Shown here: positions 7,437-12,804 of the stretch, one piece after another
Numbering within the stretch: position 1 is the first letter of the stretch
Layout: each line of letters opens with the position of its first letter
NCBI GenBank assembly: GCA_000436035.1
Contig: FR893183.1
Location: 1-40,403 of the forward strand
Direction: 5' to 3'
Length of the DNA: 40,403 bases
DNA from: Prevotella sp. CAG:732
Lineage (GTDB): Bacteria > Bacteroidota > Bacteroidia > Bacteroidales > Bacteroidaceae
Notes under the pieces: generated by a model
Databases searched by the model: none
Told to the model about the DNA's origin: nothing
Seen by the model: the letters and a program-made list of their open reading frames with translations, nothing else
Position numbers and translations under genes: made by a program

Positions 7437-9316
7437 TAAAGTTTCTGTAGATAGGCTTGACCTCTGCGCTGGTTGTAGCCTGGCTTTTCGCCCTTGTTAT
7501 ATACGACCTTCTTCGATTTGTTGTCGTATATGAGTGAGTTTTCTTCTGATACCACTCCGAAAGCATCAGGTACGGTGAAGAATGCAAACTTCGGTGTGGC
7601 ATCGCTCAACAGGTTCTTGGAGAAGAGGAAGTCGTTGTGCTTTACCTTCAACTGACCCAGGAGCGTGGCGGCGATGTCTTGCTGTGAACCGATGAGCTTG
7701 ATCTTCAATGGTTGTGCGATGGCACCACCCGTCAGGATGAGCGGTATCTGATAGCGGCTTCTGTCGAAGTTGTTCAGGTTCTCCTTGTATCCACCTACGT
7801 GGTCGGGCACTAACACCACGATGGTGTTCTTCCAACGAGGCAACTTGCTGTATTCTCTCATCAAACTGCCGATTACACTGTCGGTGTAAGCAAAAGCATT
7901 CAGTCGCTTGTCGCTGAGTCGCTTATATGGAACGTCGAATGGCTCATGACTGCTGGAAGTCTGGAAGATTCTCAGCTTAGGGCCACCTTTCTGTTCCTTC
8001 TTGAGGTCAGCCAAGAGGCGGTTGGCTACAAGGTGGTCGGGCACGCCCCATTTGCTCAGTTTGTCTTCTATCGGGAAGTCGGTATCCGAGATAATCTTTT
8101 GGTAACCCTGCGAGATGAGGTACGAACGCTGGTTGGCGAAATCCACGTCACCTCCATAATAATAAGAGGTGGTGTAGTGGCGCTGCTGCATCAAGCTTCG
8201 TGCGATGGATGGCAAGTGCGCCGTCTTGGCAGGGTATCTCATGATGCTCATCGTAGGCTGCGCTGGATAACCGCTTAGGATGGAGATGAGACCTCGGTCG
8301 GTACGGAAACTGTTGGCATAGAAACGAGTAAACAAGATACTCTTCTGTGCGATGGAGTCCAGTTCGACAGCCACATCCTTCTGTGTACCCATGGATGGGA
8401 GCAGGTCGCTGGCAAAGCTCTCCATGATGACAATCAAGATGTCGGGATTGCCATTGGCAGCCTCAGGCTTCAGTATTGGATAGGTGTTGGCATCGCTCGT
8501 GCTCACCATTGTCGAGAAGAGTGCGTTGGCATCTTTTTCCGACATGAAACGGTATTGCTCGGCGAAGTTCTCCATGTGCGTCCATGACTCCATGAGGCTG
8601 AACATCGGGTTGACTGCCGCATGGTTGAGATAGCTATGCTGACTGAAATATACCTTGCCCGTGTTGGCAGTCGATACGGTGACGCCACCTCTGATAGGCA
8701 GGAAGAGGAGACCCGTGAGCAGAATCATCACGATGGCGCAACGCCCTCTGTGGCGATCTATATTGCGGCTATATCCGCTTCCATAACTGCCGTAACCTCC
8801 GCTGTAACTATATCTGCTGTAGCGTCTTTTCTTCTGTCCATACATCTTCAGGGCAAACCAGATGATGAGCGTACATGCCACCATGGCAAGGATGCCCAGG
8901 AAGTCGGTCCACACGCTGGCACTCGCCAAGGCGTCGGATGGCGATGTGAAGAAGTAGAAGAAAGGTGTGGTATCCAAAGGGAATGACCAGTAAGGATACA
9001 GGATGATATTGAGCACGAAGCAGAAGCTCATCAAGACTGCTGCTATCAGAAAATAAGTGTTCAATACAGGTCGGATGATCTCCTTGCGCATCCAGAAAGA
9101 AGCGATGAGCAAGAGAGCCGGTATGATGGTGAAATATCCTGCCAGGGAAAGGTCGAGTGGCAATCCGTGCCACATCACTTCGAAGGCAGAAGAGAAGAGG
9201 TTGTCAATGTTTTGTCCTGCGGGTGTAGGTGTCAAAAGCATAAAAAGGGGCTTTTGCACTACAAAGAGCAGTGTAAATGTGAAATATGTTTTGAAAAACC
9301 AAGCGATTTGTTTCAT
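7415..9316 (-). CDS. LTA synthase-like membrane sulfatase
   Basis: The 633-residue product has an N-terminal bundle of about five membrane segments (residues 5-30, 58-76, 86-108, 138-158, 193-209) and a C-terminal extracytoplasmic sulfatase domain of the LtaS/phosphoglycerol transferase family. Metal and catalytic positions align with LtaS: Glu299 in VIMESFAS, Thr339 as nucleophile in SFRTDRGL, and Asp505-His506 in VLVPDHVGGY, with His457 in SSSHEPF. Such enzymes move phosphoglycerol or phosphoethanolamine headgroups onto envelope glycans or lipids; Gram-negative Bacteroidales lack LTA, so the acceptor is unknown. Residues 163-190 form a Tyr/Gly/Ser/Arg-rich low-complexity loop. PAP2 follows on the same strand. 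Confidence 0.9.
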   Translation of the reverse strand: MKQIAWFFKTYFTFTLLFVVQKPLFMLLTPTPAGQNIDNLFSSAFEVMWHGLPLDLSLAGYFTIIPALLLIASFWMRKEIIRPVLNTYFLIAAVLMSFCFVLNIILYPYWSFPLDTTPFFYFFTSPSDALASASVWTDFLGILAMVACTLIIWFALKMYGQKKRRYSRYSYSGGYGSYGSGYSRNIDRHRGRCAIVMILLTGLLFLPIRGGVTVSTANTGKVYFSQHSYLNHAAVNPMFSLMESWTHMENFAEQYRFMSEKDANALFSTMVSTSDANTYPILKPEAANGNPDILIVIMESFASDLLPSMGTQKDVAVELDSIAQKSILFTRFYANSFRTDRGLISILSGYPAQPTMSIMRYPAKTAHLPSIARSLMQQRHYTTSYYYGGDVDFANQRSYLISQGYQKIISDTDFPIEDKLSKWGVPDHLVANRLLADLKKEQKGGPKLRIFQTSSSHEPFDVPYKRLSDKRLNAFAYTDSVIGSLMREYSKLPRWKNTIVVLVPDHVGGYKENLNNFDRSRYQIPLILTGGAIAQPLKIKLIGSQQDIAATLLGQLKVKHNDFLFSKNLLSDATPKFAFFTVPDAFGVVSEENSLIYDNKSKKVVYNKGEKPGYNQRRGQAYLQKLYDDISKK

Positions 9317-9367
9317 CTTAGCTATATAATATTAATGTATAGAAACGATTCTGATACTATCTAGTTG

Positions 9368-9399
9368 CAAAATTAATGCTTTTCTTTCATATAAGCAAT
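9368..9399 (-). promoter_or_regulatory. predicted promoter for the sulfatase
   Basis: On the minus strand TAATTTTG (9368-9375) is preceded, 20 bp upstream, by ATTG (9396-9399), three of four bases of the -33 TTTG. It lies about 50 nt before the sulfatase start and is back to back with the promoter of the AraC-type gene. Confidence 0.6.
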
Positions 9400-9435
9400 T
9401 TATTTTACTTAATTTTCAAAAAATAGGCAAAAATA

Positions 9436-9467
9436 TTTGGCGGTTTTGTAAAAAAACTCTATCTTTG
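9436..9467 (+). promoter_or_regulatory. promoter for the AraC-type regulator
   Basis: TTTG (9436-9439) and TATCTTTG (9460-9467) with exactly 20 bp between them, 25 nt before the ATG at 9493. This is a full match to the Bacteroidetes consensus. Confidence 0.8.
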
Positions 9468-9492
9468 TGGAAACAATTTAAACTTTTGAGTT

Positions 9493-9909
9493 ATGGCTAA
9501 GTATAATATTACACCTAAAAAAGAGAAGAACGCTCGTTACCAGACTCTTCTCAGTGAAGAGACTAAAGACCGACTGAAGGATGAGATTTTGAGAATTGTA
9601 GTTACGGAAGGTAAGTACAAGGATAAGGACTATAACACTCGCAAGTTGGCTGAAGATTTGAACACAAATTCGAGATATGTCTCTGCGGTTTGCGCCACAC
9701 GCTTCCACAAGAACTATCCTGAGTTGGTGAACGACTACCGTGTGAACGATGCCATGTCGCTTCTCACTGATAAGCGATACCTGAAGATGACCATCGAGGA
9801 CATTGCAGAGATGGCAGGTTTCAGTACTCGCCAGAGTTTCTACTCCAACTTTTACAAGCGCTTGGGAGTTACCCCAAGACAGTATCGACAAGACCATTTA
9901 GCTAAATAA
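9493..9909 (+). CDS. AraC-type helix-turn-helix protein without sensor domain
   Basis: The 138-residue product is a basic N-terminal helical segment followed by a complete AraC/XylS double HTH. The first HTH is around NTRKLAEDLNTNSRYVSAVC. The second is TIEDIAEMAGFSTRQSFYSN, ending in FYKRLGVTPRQYRQ, the family signature. No ligand-binding or response-regulator domain is attached, so it either binds DNA constitutively or partners with another protein. It stands alone between its own promoter and a strong terminator, divergent from the sulfatase gene, which it could regulate. Confidence 0.88.
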   Translation: MAKYNITPKKEKNARYQTLLSEETKDRLKDEILRIVVTEGKYKDKDYNTRKLAEDLNTNSRYVSAVCATRFHKNYPELVNDYRVNDAMSLLTDKRYLKMTIEDIAEMAGFSTRQSFYSNFYKRLGVTPRQYRQDHLAK

Positions 9910-9914
9910 TTGTC

Positions 9915-9954
9915 AAAAAAGGTGTCGCATCCCTACGAATGCGACACCTTTTTT
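9915..9954. terminator. bidirectional intrinsic terminator
   Basis: GGTGTCGCAT (9921-9930) pairs perfectly with ATGCGACACC (9939-9948), flanked by A6 (9915-9920) and T6 (9949-9954), so it can end transcription from both sides. A partial copy of the right arm, ATGCGACACTTTTGT, follows at 9961. Confidence 0.9.
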
Positions 9955-10048
9955 GTAGGAATGCGACACTTTTGTCTAGATGGCAGATTCTCCATCTGGA
10001 GGTGATCTTCTTCTAGATGACTCTTTTACTTTTCTCAGTTCTGTATAT

Positions 10049-10080
10049 TCTTATACAAGGCTTATCTTATACAAGGCTTA
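10049..10080. repeat. 16-bp perfect tandem duplication
   Basis: TCTTATACAAGGCTTA occurs twice head to tail (10049-10064 and 10065-10080) just beyond the 3' end of the sigma-factor gene. It is non-coding. Confidence 0.85.
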
Positions 10081-10093
10081 AATGACCCCAAAC

Positions 10094-10711
10094 CTATTTT
10101 TTCAGAAAGACCTTCAGTGCCTTGGTCTTAGCATTCTTGGAAATCTTTCTCAGTGCCTTGTCTCTGATTTGGCGCACACGTTCTCTCTTCAGGTTCATAT
10201 CCTCACCAATCTCTGCGAGCGTGACGTGCGCTCTTCCGATGCCATAGAATTTCTCTACCACCTCTTTCTCTCGTTCGTCCAGATAAGCCATGCAGTCTTG
10301 CAGGTCCTTCATCAAGAGACGGAACTCCGTGCTCTCGTCGGCGAGGAGGGCGTCTTTGTTGACGAGGATGTCGAGCAGTGACACCTTGCTACCTTCGCTC
10401 AGCGGTTGGTCGATGGAGACGCTGCTGCCTGCGGAACGATTGGTGAACACCTGTTCTGACTTAGGTATGCGACAGATGCCGGCTTGCTGGTCGATGGCTT
10501 GCTCCATCGCCTTGCGGATGAAGGGGGCGGCGTAGCCAACGAACTGGGTGCCTCGGCTGGCATCAAACTTTTGTGCGGCTTGTACCATTGCCATGTAACC
10601 CTCGCTTACCAAGTCGTCAAACTCCAATCCTCTGCCCGTGTATTTATTGGCTATCGCCTTCACGAAGTTGAGGTTGTCGCTCACTAGTTTGTTGATATCG
10701 TTATCTTTCAT
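10094..10711 (-). CDS. RNA polymerase sigma factor, sigma-70 family (alternative)
   Basis: The 205-residue product has a clear region 2 (NLNFVKAIANKYTGRGLEFD, then DLVSEGYMAMVQAAQKFD and FVGYAAPFIRKAMEQAI) and a region 4 HTH (LDEREKEVVEKFYGIG, then TLAEIGEDMNLKRERVRQIR). Between them only about 60 residues remain, with SIDQPLSEG and LLDILVN marking a much reduced region 3. Region 1 is missing. It is far shorter than the 286-residue primary RpoD of Bacteroidales but richer than an ECF factor, so it is best called a small group 2/3 alternative sigma. No anti-sigma gene is adjacent. It has its own promoter at 10794-10825. Confidence 0.92.
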   Translation of the reverse strand: MKDNDINKLVSDNLNFVKAIANKYTGRGLEFDDLVSEGYMAMVQAAQKFDASRGTQFVGYAAPFIRKAMEQAIDQQAGICRIPKSEQVFTNRSAGSSVSIDQPLSEGSKVSLLDILVNKDALLADESTEFRLLMKDLQDCMAYLDEREKEVVEKFYGIGRAHVTLAEIGEDMNLKRERVRQIRDKALRKISKNAKTKALKVFLKK

Positions 10712-10793
10712 CTTTTCTGTTTTTATCCTTTGATACTAGTGGATGAATCGCAGATTTCCGCTAACTCATCCCATACTCGACTGCAAATTTACT

Positions 10794-10825
10794 GCTTTTC
10801 CTCGTAATTGCCAAATTTTCTTCCG
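10794..10825 (-). promoter_or_regulatory. promoter for the sigma-factor gene
   Basis: On the minus strand TTTG (10822-10825) and TAAATTTG (10794-10801) are exactly 20 bp apart. The predicted leader is about 75 nt. The remaining spacer to the rubrerythrin gene (10826-10900) shows only AT-rich sequence. Confidence 0.78.
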
Positions 10826-10900
10826 TCTCTTTTCTTAAAAATCATCAATTCATAGCTAGGTTTCCATCGAAGGCAGACTTGGAAGCTTAGCTTATCAGAA

Positions 10901-10936
10901 AAACAAAAGGGACACCCATTTGTGATAGGTGTCCCC
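10901..10936 (-). terminator. terminator of the fur/perR-rubrerythrin transcript
   Basis: On the minus strand GGGACACC pairs with GGTGTCCC (10909-10916 with 10928-10935), 11-nt loop, followed by TTTTGTTT. It lies 61 nt after the rubrerythrin stop. Confidence 0.85.
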
Positions 10937-10996
10937 AGAAGAATCAATCAATCTTTTAACTTATATCTTAATATATCAGGAAAATAGCTAATTGAT

Positions 10997-11557
10997 TTAC
11001 TTGAAATATCTCTTGTAGAGGCCAGCGAAGCCTGCGCAGTGGCGAGCCTCATCCTTAGCCATCTCGTGTACGGTGTCGTGGATAGCGTCGGAACCCTGCT
11101 CCTTAGCCAACTTGGCGATACGGAACTTGTCCTCGCAAGCACCCTTCTCAGCTGCGATACGAGCCTCAAGATTGCTCTTTGTGTCGCCCAATACCTCACC
11201 TAGCAACTCAGCGAAACGAGATGCGTGGTCTGCCTCCTCGAAAGCATAACGCTTGTAAGCCTCAGCGATCTCTGGATAGCCCTCACGATCAGCCTGACGA
11301 GCCATTGCGAGATACATACCTACCTCACCACACTCACCATTGAAGTGGTCCTTCAAACCCTTGATGACCTCCTCATTGACGCCATCCTTATATGCCTGGC
11401 CCAATACGTGAACGGTAGCGAATGTCAAGTCGTCGTCAACTGCATCCTCCATCTCCTTGAACTTGCTAGCTGGTGCCTTGCAGATAGGACACTTCTCAGG
11501 AGCTTCTGTACCTTCATAGATATAACCACATACTGTGCAAATAAACTTCTTCTTCAT
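10997..11557 (-). CDS. rbr: reverse rubrerythrin (rubredoxin-first NADH peroxidase component)
   Basis: The 186-residue protein starts with a rubredoxin-like iron site, CTVCGYIYEG and CPICKAPASKF, and continues with a four-helix ferritin-like diiron domain (GECGEVGMYLAMARQADREG, FEEADHASRF, DEARHCAGF), whose Glu/His residues bind the two irons. The rubredoxin-first order is that of reverse rubrerythrins, which reduce hydrogen peroxide in anaerobes. It lies downstream of a Fur/PerR-type repressor with no promoter motif in the 65-bp spacer, so peroxide-responsive co-transcription with that gene is likely. Confidence 0.95.
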   Translation of the reverse strand: MKKKFICTVCGYIYEGTEAPEKCPICKAPASKFKEMEDAVDDDLTFATVHVLGQAYKDGVNEEVIKGLKDHFNGECGEVGMYLAMARQADREGYPEIAEAYKRYAFEEADHASRFAELLGEVLGDTKSNLEARIAAEKGACEDKFRIAKLAKEQGSDAIHDTVHEMAKDEARHCAGFAGLYKRYFK

Positions 11558-11602
11558 AATGTTCTTGTTTTAAATTGTTATTGTATAATGTTCTTGTTTT
11601 AA
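11556..11602 (-). repeat. 18-bp direct repeat in the fur-rubrerythrin spacer
   Basis: ATAATGTTCTTGTTTTAA occurs at 11556-11573 and again, unchanged, at 11585-11602, 29 bp apart; a partial third copy (TTCTTGTTT) follows at 11603. The copies sit directly in front of the rubrerythrin start codon, so they are in its leader. Confidence 0.8.
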
Positions 11603-11622
11603 TTCTTGTTTCGTAGGGTATC

Positions 11623-12048
11623 TTATTCTTCCTTGCTGGCGCATTCAGCGCAGACACCCTTGTAGTAGAGCTGTTGCTCATCCACGATGTTGCCGTCTAT
11701 CACCCTTGGCTTCTTGAGGGTAGGCGCCTTCTCGTCAAACAAGTCGAGCACCTTGCCGCATTTCTTGCAGTAGAAGTGTACGTGAGGCGTCGTGTTGCCA
11801 TCATAGCATACACGATGCTCGTCGATGGTGATCATCTGTGCCGCTCCCTGTTTGCTCATCATGCGGAGCGTGTTATATACCGTGGTGCGACTCAATGTCT
11901 TGACGGTTTGACATAACCCTTGATATACATCTTCTATCGTCGGGTGTATGGGGTGTGTCATGAGGTAGTCCATGATAGCCAATCGTTGTGTCGATGGACG
12001 TATGCCACATGCGATAAGTCTGTCGTATGCCTCTTTTCCGTTGTTCAT
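11623..12048 (-). CDS. Fur-family repressor, PerR-like
   Basis: The 141-residue product has the Fur fold: a winged-helix N-terminal half with GIRPSTQRLAIMDYLM, HPTIEDVYQGL and SRTTVYNTLRMM, then a dimerisation half with the metal-binding HVHFYCKKCGKV and a second CAEC pair near the C terminus (structural zinc Cys4). Linkage to rubrerythrin suggests a PerR (peroxide sensor) rather than iron role, but residues that separate PerR from Fur cannot be assigned safely by eye. Its promoter at 12074-12105 overlaps one dyad and is followed upstream by a larger one (12121-12156), both possible autoregulatory sites. Confidence 0.92.
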   Translation of the reverse strand: MNNGKEAYDRLIACGIRPSTQRLAIMDYLMTHPIHPTIEDVYQGLCQTVKTLSRTTVYNTLRMMSKQGAAQMITIDEHRVCYDGNTTPHVHFYCKKCGKVLDLFDEKAPTLKKPRVIDGNIVDEQQLYYKGVCAECASKEE

Positions 12049-12073
12049 TTTCCTTTTGTTTTGATTTCTGGTG

Positions 12074-12105
12074 CAAAGATAGGAAAAATTTCAATAACCT
12101 CCAAG
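12074..12105 (-). promoter_or_regulatory. promoter of the fur/perR-rubrerythrin unit
   Basis: On the minus strand TATCTTTG (12074-12081) has CTTG (12102-12105) 20 bp upstream, three of four bases of the -33 TTTG. The dyad TCCAAG-n5-CTTGGA (12100-12116) covers the -33 element. Confidence 0.72.
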
Positions 12106-12120
12106 AAAAACTTGGAAAAA

Positions 12121-12156
12121 TTACAAAATATTTTTGGATTTTTTCCAAATTTGTAA
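12121..12156. promoter_or_regulatory. 36-bp nested dyad, operator candidate
   Basis: TTACAAA (12121-12127) and TTTGTAA (12150-12156) are the outer arms; TTGGA (12134-12138) and TCCAA (12144-12148) form an inner pair. It lies immediately upstream of the -33 element of the fur/perR promoter, where an activator or autorepressor could bind. AT-richness raises the chance of coincidence. Confidence 0.45.
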
Positions 12157-12257
12157 CTTTTGTAGTTCTTGGGGAGACGAAATCGAGCGAAAGGGATGAA
12201 AATGGAGCAAGAGGGTGTGGCGTTGTCCAATATTTTGAGAAAAAAACAAAATTTTCG

Positions 12258-12329
12258 TAGTTAGGTGTTCTGTCTACCCTAACTAGGGAAAATTTCACGC
12301 CTAGTTAGGAAAAAATTCTTCCCTAACTA
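12258..12329. repeat. periodic palindromic array, four half-sites with 12-nt gaps
   Basis: Four alternating half-sites occur: TAGTTAGG (12258-12265), CCTAACTAGG (12278-12287), CCTAGTTAGG (12300-12309) and CCTAACTA (12322-12329). Each gap between neighbours is exactly 12 nt, and the gap sequences are unrelated. Any adjacent pair forms an inverted repeat of 8-10 bp. Non-coding, 180-255 bp upstream of the fur/perR -7 element and about 75 bp downstream of the predicted small RNA. The regular spacing suggests cooperative binding of a dimeric regulator, or alternative RNA hairpins if transcribed. Confidence 0.7.
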
Positions 12330-12403
12330 TGTATAAACGAAAGTGGTACTAGGAGTGAAAAAATGGATGGTGATAGAAGAAAAATTCTGTAAAGAAAAAG
12401 CAC

Positions 12404-12494
12404 AAAAAAAAGCGATGACCTTCCCAGGCTACCGCTCCAAATCTTCAATAGGTATTAGTACTCTTTAAGGTAAAAAGATTGTTTTCAGGATAAC
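12404..12494 (-). ncRNA. predicted small RNA of about 90 nt
   Basis: A complete transcription unit without a coding frame of useful length. A perfect promoter lies at 12500-12531. The predicted start is near 12494. A terminator hairpin lies at 12411-12436 with arms AGCGGTAGCCT and AGGTCATCGCT (one A-C mismatch, G-U pairs, GGGA loop), directly followed by eight T's (12404-12411 on the minus strand). Upstream in the RNA, ATCTT and AAGAT can pair around an AU-rich loop. The family is not recognised. It could also be an attenuated leader of the fur/perR gene 360 bp downstream. The exact 5' end is an estimate. Confidence 0.65.
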
Positions 12495-12499
12495 GGTAG

Positions 12500-12531
12500 C
12501 AAAGGTACTGTTTTTTATTTAACTAACCAAA
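12500..12531 (-). promoter_or_regulatory. promoter of the predicted small RNA
   Basis: On the minus strand TTTG (12528-12531) and TACCTTTG (12500-12507) are separated by exactly 20 bp, a full consensus match, with no protein gene immediately downstream. Confidence 0.75.
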
Positions 12532-12561
12532 CATTTTCTTGAATTTTTTCCTGATAATTTT

Positions 12562-12698
12562 CTGTGTGCCCACACAGCGCGATTAATTAATGGTTTTTAA
12601 CTAAGTTGTTCTATGCAAACGTATGAATTTTGCCTTTTTTATCAATTTTGATACATTTCTTGCAACAAATGTATCATGAGTGTTAATTTATCACTCAT
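12562..12698. other. cluster of perfect dyads in the maeB-small RNA spacer
   Basis: Three perfect inverted repeats occur in 137 bp: CTGTGTG/CACACAG (12562-12577, 2-nt gap), TGATACATTT/AAATGTATCA (12649-12676, 8-nt gap) and ATGAGTG/CACTCAT (12676-12698, 9-nt gap). The last two abut. A weaker minus-strand promoter match (TACGTTTG at 12616-12623, ATTG 19 bp upstream) lies among them. No gene is visible. Confidence 0.5.
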
Positions 12699-12712
12699 AA
12701 GTGTGCCTCCAC

Positions 12713-12752
12713 AAAAAAAAATAAGGTGCGCCACCGAAATGACACACCTTAT
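12713..12752 (-). terminator. intrinsic terminator of maeB
   Basis: On the minus strand ATAAGGTGTGTCA pairs with TGGCGCACCTTAT (12721-12752, G-U pairs, 6-nt loop) and is followed by a run of T's (A run 12713-12720 on the plus strand). It lies 52 nt after the maeB stop. Confidence 0.85.
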
Positions 12753-12804
12753 TATATATACTTTCTCCAATTACCGAACCCCGGAATGGAGGAAGCCGAT
12801 AGTT

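Noticed and set aside
12049..12804. Missed protein gene in the 756-bp gap
   Set aside because: Frames here are short or AT-artefactual; the content is promoters, dyads, a terminator and a predicted small RNA.
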